Made by a program: the position numbers and the translations under genes. Positions 6,852-14,991 of a DNA stretch of 20,254 nt are shown here, piece by piece (the stretch's first letter is position 1; every line of letters begins with the position of its first letter). Source of the DNA: DAOTVS01 sp034436375 (GTDB lineage Bacteria > Chloroflexota > Anaerolineae > SpSt-313); assembly GCA_034436375.1 (NCBI GenBank), contig DAOTVS010000045.1, positions 1 to 20,254 of the forward strand. Reading direction: 5' to 3'. The notes under the pieces were generated by a model. The model worked only from the letters and a program-made list of their open reading frames with translations. It had not been told where the DNA came from and did not search any database.

Positions 6852-8360
6852 TTACTGCGTCAGCCGAAACGGGTAATAACCTCCCTCGGTCTGGCGCTCA
6901 CCGGGAGCGCAAGCGGCTGCACCGACCGGCTCGACCTCGCCATGCATGGGCTCGGTGACCACATTCACGCGCCCTTCGTGCAGCAGGAGCTCAGCGATGG
7001 TGTTCGAGTGCATCGAATAGCGCATCTTGACCACGGAGAGGAAGCGCCGCAGGCGCCCACCGCGCTCCACGAAATGCAGCATGATCAAGTTGCTGGTGAC
7101 CTGGGCGGCCATGGGCTCTGGGAGATCAACTGCCGTGCCGAGCAGGCGCGACAGCCCATAGGTTAGCACGCTGGTCACGCTCCGGCCTCGCAGATAGGTG
7201 ACCAAAGCCGAAAGATAGTCGATGGCGCGGCCGTGCGGGGCCAAGGCTCCCTCGATGGTATCGATGCTGTCGATCACCAGGCGGCGCACGCCGCGCGCCT
7301 CGACGTCGCGCATGATCTCTTCCGCACAGGCGTCCGGAGAGCAGTCCCCCGGCTCATGGGCGATGATGCGCAGGAGCCCATCGCGCTGTGCTGAGCGGAA
7401 GGGCAGGTCAAAGGCATCGGCCTGCTGCAGGATGCGCTCTTCCAGCTCGAAAAGGGCCACGTGCAGGCTGGGTTGGCCCTGACGCAAGCCAGCGGCCAGA
7501 AAGTGGTTGGCCAGGTGGCTCTTGCCTGTGCCCGGGCTGCCCATGATCAGGGTGGTGCTGCCCTCGAGCGGGCCGCCATTCAGCAGGTGATCGAGCCCCG
7601 GCAGGTCGAACCCTTGGCGTCCAGGGCCATAGGGCGCCTGGACGGAAGACACGATGCTCTCCAGCCGCGGATAGGTGTGCACGCCATCACGCGAGATCGC
7701 AAAGCTGTGGGGCCCCCCAATGGTCGAGTGCCCACGCAGCTTGAGCACCTGCAACTGGCGCTGCTGGCGCCCGTCGATGACAGTCTGTTCCAGAGAGATG
7801 ATGCAGTCGGCCATGGTGAACTCGGGCGATTCCCAATACCGTGTGGGGTCGGCATCGGCGGTGATGACGAGCGTAATGCCCATGAGCGCCAGTTCCGCGC
7901 CCAGCTCGGAGAGGAACAGGCGCACTTCCCGCGTGCTGTCCATGAAACAGCGTAGGCTCTGAAAGCCGTCGATGACGACGAATGAAAAGGATGCTGAGCG
8001 CAGCGTCTCGCGGATGACATTCATCTCGGCCTGTACCCCGTCGTGCAAAAAGCGGGTCAGGTTGACCAGCTCAATCGTAGCCCCGATCTGGCGGCGGTCG
8101 TAGAAGCTCATCTCACTCAGGTTGGTCAGGAACTTTTCATTCGCCTCACCGAGAGTGACCAGCCAGAGCACGCTCTTGCCCTGGGCGCCCCAATGAAAAG
8201 CCATCTGCTCTGTCAGCACCGTCTTGCCGGTGCCCGGCCCGCCGACGACCAACAGCATGCTGCCGCGCGCCAACCCGCCACCGAGCAGACGGTCAAGATT
8301 GGGCACCCCTGTTGTCACACGCTCCGCCTGCCAGGTGCGCGTTTGATCTACTACCGCCAT
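6852..8360 (-). CDS. KaiC-like tandem RecA-fold ATPase
   Basis: A 502-residue cytosolic protein with two KaiC/RadA-type ATPase domains. Domain 1 has Walker A GGPGTGKT (40-47) and Walker B FVVIDG (127-132). Domain 2 has Walker A GSPGTGKS (274-281) and Walker B LVIDS. The LKLRGHSTIGGPHSF stretch (about 206-220) matches the end of KaiC domain 1. The paired catalytic glutamates of KaiC are kept in domain 2 (E307, E308 in FELEERIL) but not in domain 1, which reads TLGEANEKF. The Ser/Thr phosphorylation pair of the clock protein is not evident. This is therefore a KaiC relative, not a clock KaiC; relatives act as ATP-driven switches in signalling. ATG 8360 has AGGAGG 6 nt upstream. It diverges from the M20 peptidase gene; no KaiA, KaiB or kinase gene is nearby. 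Confidence 0.85.
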   Translation of the reverse strand: MAVVDQTRTWQAERVTTGVPNLDRLLGGGLARGSMLLVVGGPGTGKTVLTEQMAFHWGAQGKSVLWLVTLGEANEKFLTNLSEMSFYDRRQIGATIELVNLTRFLHDGVQAEMNVIRETLRSASFSFVVIDGFQSLRCFMDSTREVRLFLSELGAELALMGITLVITADADPTRYWESPEFTMADCIISLEQTVIDGRQQRQLQVLKLRGHSTIGGPHSFAISRDGVHTYPRLESIVSSVQAPYGPGRQGFDLPGLDHLLNGGPLEGSTTLIMGSPGTGKSHLANHFLAAGLRQGQPSLHVALFELEERILQQADAFDLPFRSAQRDGLLRIIAHEPGDCSPDACAEEIMRDVEARGVRRLVIDSIDTIEGALAPHGRAIDYLSALVTYLRGRSVTSVLTYGLSRLLGTAVDLPEPMAAQVTSNLIMLHFVERGGRLRRFLSVVKMRYSMHSNTIAELLLHEGRVNVVTEPMHGEVEPVGAAACAPGERQTEGGYYPFRLTQ

Positions 8361-8422
8361 GCCCCACCTCCTGGCTTTGCTCTCAGCAAGTCCCGTGCCT
8401 CTCGCAACTCTTGCCGCTCATT

Positions 8423-8451
8423 TCGACAAAGTCCTCCATGCATGGTATGAT
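8423..8451 (+). promoter_or_regulatory. Promoter of the M20 peptidase gene
   Basis: TCGACA (8423-8428), 17-bp spacer ending TGG, TATGAT (8446-8451), about 30 bp before the start codon. I see no equally good promoter for the divergent KaiC-like gene in the 123-bp gap. Confidence 0.6.
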
Positions 8452-8483
8452 TTCAGCAGCATCGGGTTCCTCAAGGGGGGCAT

Positions 8484-9830
8484 ATGATGAATCTCGATGA
8501 GCGGCAGTGGCTGCAGGTCGGTGATGAGACGGTCGAACACCTGTCGCGCCTGATTCGCTTTGATACCACCAATCCACCGGGCAACGAGACGCCGGCTGCG
8601 CTCTATCTGAAACAGGTGCTGGAGCGTGCAGGCCTGGCCGAGATGCAACTCCTGGAAGCGGCGCCGCGGCGTGGGAACCTGATTGCGCGCCTGCGCGGCG
8701 ATGGCTCCAAGCCTCCCCTCCTGCTGAGCGCCCATCTCGATGTGGTGCCGGCCGAGCCCGAGCGCTGGGCGCAGCCGCCGTTCTCCGGCGCCGTGGCCGA
8801 TGGATTTGTGTGGGGGCGCGGCGCGCTCGATATGAAGCAGATGGCGGCGATGAGCCTCATGGTCATGCTCCTGGCCCGGCGCCAGGGCCTGCCCCTCAAG
8901 CGCGACCTGATCTTTGCTGCCGTGGCCGATGAGGAAATGGGCATGGAGTACGGCTCGCGCTGGCTGGTGGAGAACCACCCGGACCTGGTGCGCGCCGAGT
9001 ATGGCCTCACCGAGTTTGGCGGCACCCTGGTTCCCATGTTGGGCCGGCGCTGCTACCCGATCCAGCTCGCCGAAAAGGGCATCTGCTGGCTCAAGCTGCG
9101 CGCCGATGGCGTCCCTGGGCATGGCTCTACACCCAACGACGCCAACGCCGTTGTGCGCCTGGCGGAAGCGGTGGCTCGCATCCAGGATGGGGCGCGCATG
9201 CCGGTGCATGTGGTACCGGCGGTAGCCGGGTTTGTGCAGGCCCTGGCGGCCAGCCAACCCCCACTGCGTGCGGCGTTCCTGCGGGGGTTGCTCAACCCGG
9301 GCCTGGCGCCGCTCATTCTGCCGCGGTTGCCGGCTGGGGTGCGCTACCTGCTCCAGGCGCTGCTCACCAATACGGCGGTGCCGACTGGCTTGCGCGCCGG
9401 GGGCAAGACGAACGTCATCCCGAGCCAGGCGGAGGCTGAGGTCGATTGCCGCCTCTTGCCCGGCCAGACAGCTGCCGACGCCGTGAGCGAGCTGCGCCGT
9501 ATTGTAGGGCCGGGAGTGACCATCGAGCCGATCAAGTCACAGCCTGGCGTCGAGTTTCGCAGCGATACCGATCTCTTCCGCCTGCTGGGGCAGACGCTCA
9601 TCGCCCATGACCCAGAGGCGGTACCCCTGCCCTTTATGCTCTCTGGCGCGACCGATGCCAGCCAGTATGCCCGGCTGGGCATCACAGTCTATGGGTTCAC
9701 GCCCGGCCAGCTTCCGGCCGATATGCCCCTGACCAGCCTGGCCCATGGCCACAACGAGCGCATCCCTGTGGCCTCGCTGCATTTCGGTGTGCGCGTGCTG
9801 TGGGATGTGGTAAGCAAATTCTGTACTTGA
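8484..9830 (+). CDS. M20 family metallopeptidase
   Basis: A 448-residue zinc-dependent amidohydrolase of the ArgE/DapE/ACY1/CPG2 family, full length. Metal and catalytic residues are present in order: H84 and D86 in LSAHLDVVP, D116 in GRGALDMK, E150 and E151 in AVADEEMG, E177 in YGLTEFGG, and a C-terminal histidine in SLAHGHNERIP. The dimerisation (lid) domain lies between, from about GVPGHGSTPNDANAV to the CRLLPGQTAADAV segment. It would cleave an N-acyl amino acid or a dipeptide in the cytosol; the wide family does not allow a precise substrate. Two ATGs occur in tandem (8484, 8487) after AAGGGGGG; either may be used. The gene is monocistronic: a hairpin element follows its stop, then the reductase gene. 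Confidence 0.92.
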   Translation: MMNLDERQWLQVGDETVEHLSRLIRFDTTNPPGNETPAALYLKQVLERAGLAEMQLLEAAPRRGNLIARLRGDGSKPPLLLSAHLDVVPAEPERWAQPPFSGAVADGFVWGRGALDMKQMAAMSLMVMLLARRQGLPLKRDLIFAAVADEEMGMEYGSRWLVENHPDLVRAEYGLTEFGGTLVPMLGRRCYPIQLAEKGICWLKLRADGVPGHGSTPNDANAVVRLAEAVARIQDGARMPVHVVPAVAGFVQALAASQPPLRAAFLRGLLNPGLAPLILPRLPAGVRYLLQALLTNTAVPTGLRAGGKTNVIPSQAEAEVDCRLLPGQTAADAVSELRRIVGPGVTIEPIKSQPGVEFRSDTDLFRLLGQTLIAHDPEAVPLPFMLSGATDASQYARLGITVYGFTPGQLPADMPLTSLAHGHNERIPVASLHFGVRVLWDVVSKFCT

Positions 9831-9833
9831 TCC

Positions 9834-9949
9834 GTCATGCTCGATGCGTAAGGTCGCTGCTGCTTTGTGCCGGTTGTGCGCGCAACCTGCACGGAACGGC
9901 GAGCGCTTCGAAGTGGCAACCTTATGATAGCGTATTACGCATCATTCTC
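9834..9949. repeat. Intergenic hairpin element, family 1 copy B
   Basis: The 133-bp gap between the peptidase and the reductase carries a third, more diverged member of the element seen at 351-502 and 19816-19956, in opposite orientation. GATGCGTAAGGTCGCTGCTG on the left matches the complement of CAGCGACCTTACTCATTACG in copy A; the right arm TATTACGCATCA is the inverted partner of the left GATGCGTAA. The inner CACAAAGCAGCAGCGACC (minus strand) matches CACAAGAAGCAGCAG and CAGCGACC of copy A. Confidence 0.55.
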
Positions 9950-9963
9950 TTGGGAGGGATCAG

Positions 9964-10515
9964 ATGAGAGTCCTTATTCTGCAATCGAGCCCGAACCGCG
10001 ACGGCCTGACCGCCGCCTGCGCCGCTGCGGCAGTGGAGGGGGCGCGGCGCGCCGGCGCGGAGGTTGAGGATGTGCGCCTGAACGACCTGGATCTGCGCCG
10101 CTGCAAGGCCTGCGGCAACGGCTGGGGCACCTGTCGAGACCAGCATGTCTGCTGTCAGGATGATGATTTCGCGGCCCTGCAGCAGCGTATGGCCGCGGCC
10201 GATGCCTATATCATCATCACCCCTGTCTACTGGGGTGAGCCGAGCGAATCGGCCAAGGCCTTTCTGGACCGCTTCCGCCGCTGTGAGGCGCACCTGGGTG
10301 CGGAAGGCCCCCTCGCCGGCAAGCGGGCCATCGCCGTCGCCGCGGCGGGCGGCTCGGGCGGGGGCACCCTCACCTGCCTCACCAGCCTGCAGAACTGGCT
10401 GCACCACCTCTCCGCGCGCCCCTTTGACCTCATCGGCATCACCCGCCGCAGCCGGGGCTATATGCTCGAAGCCATCGGCCGGGCCGCCGAGGCCATGGTG
10501 AAGGCCCAGGACTGA
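9964..10515 (+). CDS. Flavodoxin-fold NAD(P)H-dependent FMN reductase-like protein
   Basis: A 183-residue protein of the NADPH-dependent FMN reductase / iron-sulfur flavoprotein superfamily. The N-terminal MRVLILQSSPNRDGLTAA is beta-strand 1 plus the FMN phosphate loop (SSPNRDGLT). PVYWGEPSESAKAFLDR (about 82-98) is the second FMN-contact loop, and AAAGGSGGGT (about 123-132) the third. Between them a cysteine cluster, CKACGNGWGTCRDQHVCC (about residues 48-65), is spaced C-x2-C-x6-C-x5-C-C, close to but not the same as the iron-sulfur flavoprotein cluster motif; it might bind an Fe-S cluster or form disulfides. ATG 9964 follows GGGAGG by 6 nt. It is flanked by intergenic elements on both sides and is not in an operon, so the electron partner is unknown. 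Confidence 0.85.
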   Translation: MRVLILQSSPNRDGLTAACAAAAVEGARRAGAEVEDVRLNDLDLRRCKACGNGWGTCRDQHVCCQDDDFAALQQRMAAADAYIIITPVYWGEPSESAKAFLDRFRRCEAHLGAEGPLAGKRAIAVAAAGGSGGGTLTCLTSLQNWLHHLSARPFDLIGITRRSRGYMLEAIGRAAEAMVKAQD

Positions 10516-10570
10516 TCTGCAGCCTGCAGCCGGGCTCCGGCCTCCGCTGCCGCCCCGGCATAGGGTCTGA

Positions 10571-10643
10571 GGGTGTTGGTGTGCTGGACTGTCGCCGGAT
10601 GCTCTGCAGAGCATCCGGCGACAAGTCCAGCACACCAACACCC
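10571..10643. repeat. 73-nt almost perfect fold-back
   Basis: Left arm 10571-10590 (GGGTGTTGGTGTGCTGGACT) is the exact complement of 10624-10643. Between them 10591-10622 is itself a perfect 32-bp palindrome with centre CTCTG|CAGAG. Only one base (A10623) is unpaired. As RNA this is a 36-bp hairpin with essentially no loop; as DNA it can form a cruciform. No T-run follows. It lies in the 378-bp gene-free gap 10516-10893, whose remainder holds only the promoter listed next. Confidence 0.9.
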
Positions 10644-10734
10644 CTCTAGAGGTTCTCGCCGGCGGCTATGCGGAGCCTGATGCCGGAGTCCAGTCGTGTT
10701 GTGACAGTCCCCTTTGTTCCGCAGCTTGAGGTAC

Positions 10735-10763
10735 TTGACGCCCGTTCCCTTGCGCCCTAGACT
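10735..10763 (+). promoter_or_regulatory. Candidate promoter of the GH127 gene
   Basis: TTGACG (10735-10740), 17-bp spacer, TAGACT (10758-10763). Transcription would begin near 10770, leaving a leader of about 125 nt before the ATG at 10894. Confidence 0.5.
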
Positions 10764-10893
10764 GTGACCTGTCTGGCAAAGGTCGCCTCGAATACGGGCG
10801 GTGACCTCGCGACCGAGGCGCACCCACGCCCCGCGCGCCGGCGCTCCGGGTACATCCGGATTGAGCAGATACAAGTCGGTAGAGGAGAGTGGT

Positions 10894-12849
10894 ATGCCCA
10901 ACCCCTACTACATCTTTAACGCTGAGCCGCTGCTGCGGGCGCCGCTGGCCCCGCTGCCGTTGGGCGCTATCGAGCCCCGGGGCTGGCTGCGCGATCAACT
11001 GGAGATTCAGGCGGCGGGCCTCACCGGTCACCTCGACGAGGTCTGGCCCTCGGTGGGCCCCGATAGCGGCTGGCTGGGGGGGGCCGGTGAGAATTGGGAG
11101 CGCGGCCCGTACTATTGCGATGGCCTGGTGCCCCTGGCCTATCTTTTACGTGACGAGGCGCTCATCGCCAAGGCCCGCGCCTGGCTGGAGTGGTCGCTGC
11201 AGAGCCAGACGGCCACCGGCCAGTTCGGCCCCGCCGCCAACCCCGACTGGTGGCCGCGTATGGTAATGCTCAAGGCCCTGCTGCAATACCAGGAGGCCAC
11301 CGATGACCCACGCGTGATCCCCTTCATGCAGCGCTATTTCCGCTACCAGGCGGCGCAGATCGAGTCTCAGCCGCTGGAGGATTGGGCCACCGCGCGCGGG
11401 GGCGACAATCTCTATGCCCTCTACTGGCTCTACAACCGCACGCGCGAGCCGTTTCTGCTCGACCTGGCGGCGACGGTCTACCGGCAGACCCTGGATTGGG
11501 CGAACCTGCTGAGCGATTTCCCCTATACCCGGCCGATTGCCTTTTACTATGATTGGAACCGGCTGGGGGAGGAAACCTCGTCTCAAGAGGCCATGCACGA
11601 GATCATGCACTATCACACCCACCACGTGGTGGATGTGGCCATGGGCATCAAAGCGCCGGGGCTCTTCTTCCAGCAATCGGGCGACGAGCGGCAGCGGGAG
11701 GCCGTGTGGAGCGGCATTGAGAACCTGATGCGCTATCACGGCCAGCCGGGCGGCGTCTGGAGCGGCGATGAGCACCTCAGCGGCAGGGTTCCGACCCAGG
11801 GCACCGAGCTCTGTTCCGTGGTCGAGTTCATGTTCAGCCTGCAGACGCTGCTGCCCTTCTTTGCCGATGTGGGCCTGGCCGATGCCCTGGAAAAGGCCGC
11901 CTATAACGCCCTGCCGGCGGCCATAACTCCCGACGGCTGGGCGCATCAGTACGTCCAGCAGGCCAACCAGGTGTTGGTCTCGCTGGCCCCGCGCAACTGG
12001 TACAACAACGGCGACGATGCCAACCTGTTTGGCCTGGAACCGAATTTCGGCTGTTGCACGGCCAATATGCATCAGGGCTGGCCCAAGTTCGTCAAGAACC
12101 TGTGGCTGGCCACCATTGACGGCGGTCTGGCCGCCCTGGCCTATGCGCCCTGCACCGTGCGCGCCCGCGTGGCCGGGGGCGTGGAGGTGGAGATCACGGA
12201 GGAGACCGGTTACCCCTTCCGGGAGGAGATCACTTTCACCCTGCGCTGCCCGCAGCCGGTCGAGTTCCCGCTCGTCCTGCGCGTGCCGGGTTGGTGCGAC
12301 AGGGCGACGGCGCGCATCAACAGGAAACGGGCGCAGAAGCTGGTCTCTGGCCACCTCCAAGTGATGGTGCGCCGTTGGACCGATGGGGACCGGGTGACAC
12401 TGACCCTGCCGATGGCGCTGCGCACGATGCGCTGGGACCATGAAGCCATCTCTATCGAGCGCGGGCCGCTGGTGTTCTCGCTGCGCGTGGCCGAGGAATG
12501 GCGCCGCCTGCGCGGCGCAGACCCCTGCCCCGATTGGGAGGTGTACCCCGCCAGCCCCTGGAACTATGGCCTGTGCCTCGACCCCGACCACCCTGAGCGG
12601 GCCCTGACCGTGGAAGAGCGCCCCTTGACGCGCCAACCCTTCAGCGCCGAGCCACCGGTTCTGCTGCACGGCCGCGGCCGTCGCCTGCCGGCCTGGACCC
12701 TGCAGCAGAACTCAGCCGGCCCCGTGCCCCCGAGCCCTGTCGTCTCTAGCGAGCCTTGTGAGGAGGTAACGCTCGTCCCCTATGGCGCCGCCAAGCTGCG
12801 CGTTACCGAGTTGCCGTTCACGCCCCCTCGATCATTACCCTTGTCCTGA
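10894..12849 (+). CDS. GH127 (DUF1680) glycoside hydrolase, beta-L-arabinofuranosidase family
   Basis: A 651-residue protein with the (alpha/alpha) barrel and trailing beta domains of GH127. The zinc site of the characterised Bifidobacterium enzyme HypBA1 (Glu338, Cys340, Cys417 nucleophile, Cys418) is matched by E305 and C307 in GTELCSVVEFM and by C387 and C388 in NFGCCTANMHQGWPKFV. The acid/base glutamate is probably E293 in SGDEHLSG. The N-terminal PRGWLRDQLEIQAAGLTGHL and the LYALYWLYNRT barrel segment are typical. The likely role is removal of arabinofuranose or a related sugar from plant glycans, but the family is broad. No signal peptide is seen, so it would act in the cytosol on imported oligosaccharides. 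ATG 10894 has AGAGGAG 6 nt upstream; the open frame extends to 10801 without a ribosome site. Its 3' end overlaps the convergent gene by 32 bp. No transporter or other glycosidase is adjacent. Confidence 0.9.
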   Translation: MPNPYYIFNAEPLLRAPLAPLPLGAIEPRGWLRDQLEIQAAGLTGHLDEVWPSVGPDSGWLGGAGENWERGPYYCDGLVPLAYLLRDEALIAKARAWLEWSLQSQTATGQFGPAANPDWWPRMVMLKALLQYQEATDDPRVIPFMQRYFRYQAAQIESQPLEDWATARGGDNLYALYWLYNRTREPFLLDLAATVYRQTLDWANLLSDFPYTRPIAFYYDWNRLGEETSSQEAMHEIMHYHTHHVVDVAMGIKAPGLFFQQSGDERQREAVWSGIENLMRYHGQPGGVWSGDEHLSGRVPTQGTELCSVVEFMFSLQTLLPFFADVGLADALEKAAYNALPAAITPDGWAHQYVQQANQVLVSLAPRNWYNNGDDANLFGLEPNFGCCTANMHQGWPKFVKNLWLATIDGGLAALAYAPCTVRARVAGGVEVEITEETGYPFREEITFTLRCPQPVEFPLVLRVPGWCDRATARINRKRAQKLVSGHLQVMVRRWTDGDRVTLTLPMALRTMRWDHEAISIERGPLVFSLRVAEEWRRLRGADPCPDWEVYPASPWNYGLCLDPDHPERALTVEERPLTRQPFSAEPPVLLHGRGRRLPAWTLQQNSAGPVPPSPVVSSEPCEEVTLVPYGAAKLRVTELPFTPPRSLPLS

Positions 12850-14887
12850 ACACCCCCTGCGCCGGCCCGTACTGCTCCACGATGCCCGCCGCACGCAGGT
12901 ATTCATCGAGGCCGAATGGGGCGTGCTCGTCGGCCACCTGCAACAGGTCACCGAGCTCGAGTCCACACTGGCAGGGCGTCTCTACCCAGCCCTGGAAGGC
13001 GCGCGCCTGCCCCTCCTGGACCAGGCCGCGAGCGCGCGCGAGGCAACTGTCCCAGGTCCTGAGGTCCGCGTCGATGCTGGTCGCCAGGTAGCGCCGGGTG
13101 TACCCCTGCCCGGTGGCGACGGCGCTAGAGCCAGCAGCGCCCTCACCGAAAACGCGGGCCTGGGTGGGCCACCGCAGGCTGCAGCCATAGAGGCCATCGT
13201 GGATCTCGCCCTCCTGGCCGATGATGTAGGGGTTGCACAGGGCCTGGGCTGCGGGCACGTAGCAATAGAGCGCGCCATCGACCTGCCAGCAGCCGGCACC
13301 CGAGACCTTGGCCAAGAGTGTGCGCACAGCGCCCAGGCCTGTATCGCGTGTGCCCTCGACCTCAAGGCCGCCCCGCCGCTCGCGAGCCAGCCAGGCGCGC
13401 CGCTCCTCGGAGAGCGTGTCGTCCCAGTTGCTGGGGGCGAGGGCAAAGCCGGCCAGGGTCATATCCCAGGCTGGGTCGCTATCGAAGCGGCAGCTGAGGC
13501 CCGTGGCGCGGTAGAGCACCTCGGCGATCAGCCAGCGGATGCTTTTGCCCGACCACACGTAGAGGGCATCGGGCCGCCAGCGTCGCAGCAAGCCCCAACC
13601 ATCCTCGCATTCGAGCTGCAGGGTGGGGCCCTGGCCCCCGCGGCGGATGGCGGCGCTGATGATGTAATAGGGCGTGCGCCCCACTCGCTCCTCGCCGACG
13701 CTGGTCTGGTAGCCTCGCTCCAGCACCAGGCGCGCCAGGGGGCGCAGAGCGGCGCCGGGCGTCCCCGCCTGCTGCAGACTGCGGTAGCGGTCACCGGGAT
13801 TGTAGAGCTCGACCTGGGCATAGCCGTACCAGGGCTGCTCCTCCACCGTATACCCCGCCACCTCCGGCTCCACATGATACTTATCCCCATCCTCCTCCCG
13901 ATAGGCCGCGGCCTGCCACACCGTGCGCTCGTACGACAGATAATAGGTCGCTCCCAGGCTCATGAGCACCGGCCGGGTCTCCACGGTGGCGTCCAGAGGC
14001 ACCCAGCAGGCGAACGACCAGTGGTCCCAGTCGGCGGAATGGATGAGGGTGGGCTCGGCGTAGGCCAGCACGCCGCTCAGAGTCTCCAGGTACGAGAGGT
14101 GCCAGCAGCCGTCGGCGAAGCACAGGCTGGGGTACTTGGGGGCAAAAGCTGCCGCCGGCAGCCCGGGCGGCACGATGGGCGTGGGGCCCGTCCAGGCATC
14201 CGTTGCCGGGTCATAGGCGCCGGTGCGCAGACGGCGCATATCGGCCGCCTCTTCGTCGCAACTCGCCAGGTAGTACACTCCCTCGCGAAAGCCTGCCGCC
14301 AGGCCGTAACGAGTGGGAAGGGCGCCGGAGCCGGCCCAAACATGCACCGCCCAGCCCCCCGTATCCCAGCCGCTGCGCAGGGCCAGCTTCAGGTAATGAT
14401 CGCCCGGGTCGTGGTAAAAAAGCTGCGCGTTGGCGCTGGCCAGACCCGCGCTGGGGCTCGCCAGGCCGCTGAAGCAGTCGCTGGGGGCCGACCAGGTCCG
14501 CCCGCCATCGGCGCTCTGCAGCCACGAGACCCGGTAGGGGTCGCTGCCGCGCACGTAAAAGGCCCGCAGATGATCGCCATCAGCGTCCTCGGCTGAGATC
14601 GCTACGTCGGAGGCTGGGTTCGCATCGGCGGCCAGCAGAGTCCAGACCTGCCACGGGTCGCCGGCCGCCGGATCGTCAATGCGCTGCACCTCGAGGGCGC
14701 CCGCAGCGGAGATGCGGACGCGCACGAGGGCATCCCTGGTCGTACAGCCGGCCGTCGGCCGCGCACTGTCGATGCCGCCCAGCAGGCACGTCCAGCGCAA
14801 CTCACGGTCCTCGATGCGGGCGCGCACGGCAGGCACCGCGCCGGGTGCGCGTTGGGCAGCCAGCAGAGTGGGAGTGAGGGGACGCAT
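12818..14887 (-). CDS. Phage tail hub-like protein with N-terminal propeller-like region
   Basis: A 689-residue protein that I can only partly classify. The start, RPLTPTLLAAQRAP followed by VRARIED, resembles the first strands of phage minor tail or tail-tip proteins. Residues about 90-330 look like a beta-propeller: an Asp-box SADGGRTW (125-132) and recurring units such as HSADWDHWSFACWVPLD. From about 350 the protein looks like a tail/baseplate hub: AQVELYNPGDRYRSL, LARLVLERGYQTSVGEE, LQLECEDGWGLLRR, and near the end LELGDLLQVAD with a closing GVFRTRVMIEG strand. No signal peptide or membrane helix. ATG 14887 has AAGGAG upstream; the open frame to 15001 begins upstream of the predicted transcription start and is excluded. 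No head, portal, terminase, sheath or lysis gene is nearby, so it is an orphan. It could instead be an unrelated carbohydrate-binding propeller protein. Confidence 0.55.
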   Translation of the reverse strand: MRPLTPTLLAAQRAPGAVPAVRARIEDRELRWTCLLGGIDSARPTAGCTTRDALVRVRISAAGALEVQRIDDPAAGDPWQVWTLLAADANPASDVAISAEDADGDHLRAFYVRGSDPYRVSWLQSADGGRTWSAPSDCFSGLASPSAGLASANAQLFYHDPGDHYLKLALRSGWDTGGWAVHVWAGSGALPTRYGLAAGFREGVYYLASCDEEAADMRRLRTGAYDPATDAWTGPTPIVPPGLPAAAFAPKYPSLCFADGCWHLSYLETLSGVLAYAEPTLIHSADWDHWSFACWVPLDATVETRPVLMSLGATYYLSYERTVWQAAAYREEDGDKYHVEPEVAGYTVEEQPWYGYAQVELYNPGDRYRSLQQAGTPGAALRPLARLVLERGYQTSVGEERVGRTPYYIISAAIRRGGQGPTLQLECEDGWGLLRRWRPDALYVWSGKSIRWLIAEVLYRATGLSCRFDSDPAWDMTLAGFALAPSNWDDTLSEERRAWLARERRGGLEVEGTRDTGLGAVRTLLAKVSGAGCWQVDGALYCYVPAAQALCNPYIIGQEGEIHDGLYGCSLRWPTQARVFGEGAAGSSAVATGQGYTRRYLATSIDADLRTWDSCLARARGLVQEGQARAFQGWVETPCQCGLELGDLLQVADEHAPFGLDEYLRAAGIVEQYGPAQGVFRTRVMIEGA

Positions 14888-14991
14888 GATCCTGCTCTCC
14901 TTCGCCAAGGGGGAGCCGGAGCAGCCCGTAGAGTGCCTCTCATAGGGCGCACCTGCGGCCGCTCCGGCATCGAGTGGGGAGGGGCAATACC

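Noticed and set aside
6852..8360. True circadian clock kaiC
   Set aside because: Domain 1 catalytic glutamates and the phosphosite pair are missing, and no kaiA or kaiB is adjacent.
10458..10901. Leftward open frame over the fold-back gap, with a stretch reading GRKGTGVKYLKLRNKGDCH
   Set aside because: The stretch looks protein-like, but the frame runs through the fold-back and has no ribosome site; I cannot match it to a family, so I do not call a gene or pseudogene.
11146..12669. Leftward 507-residue open frame inside the GH127 gene
   Set aside because: Antisense shadow of a gene with conserved zinc-site motifs.
12782..14596. Rightward 604-residue open frame opposite the tail-like gene
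   Set aside because: It has low-complexity Ala/Gly/Arg composition and no ribosome site or domain; the opposite strand has a consensus promoter, ribosome site and ordered motifs.
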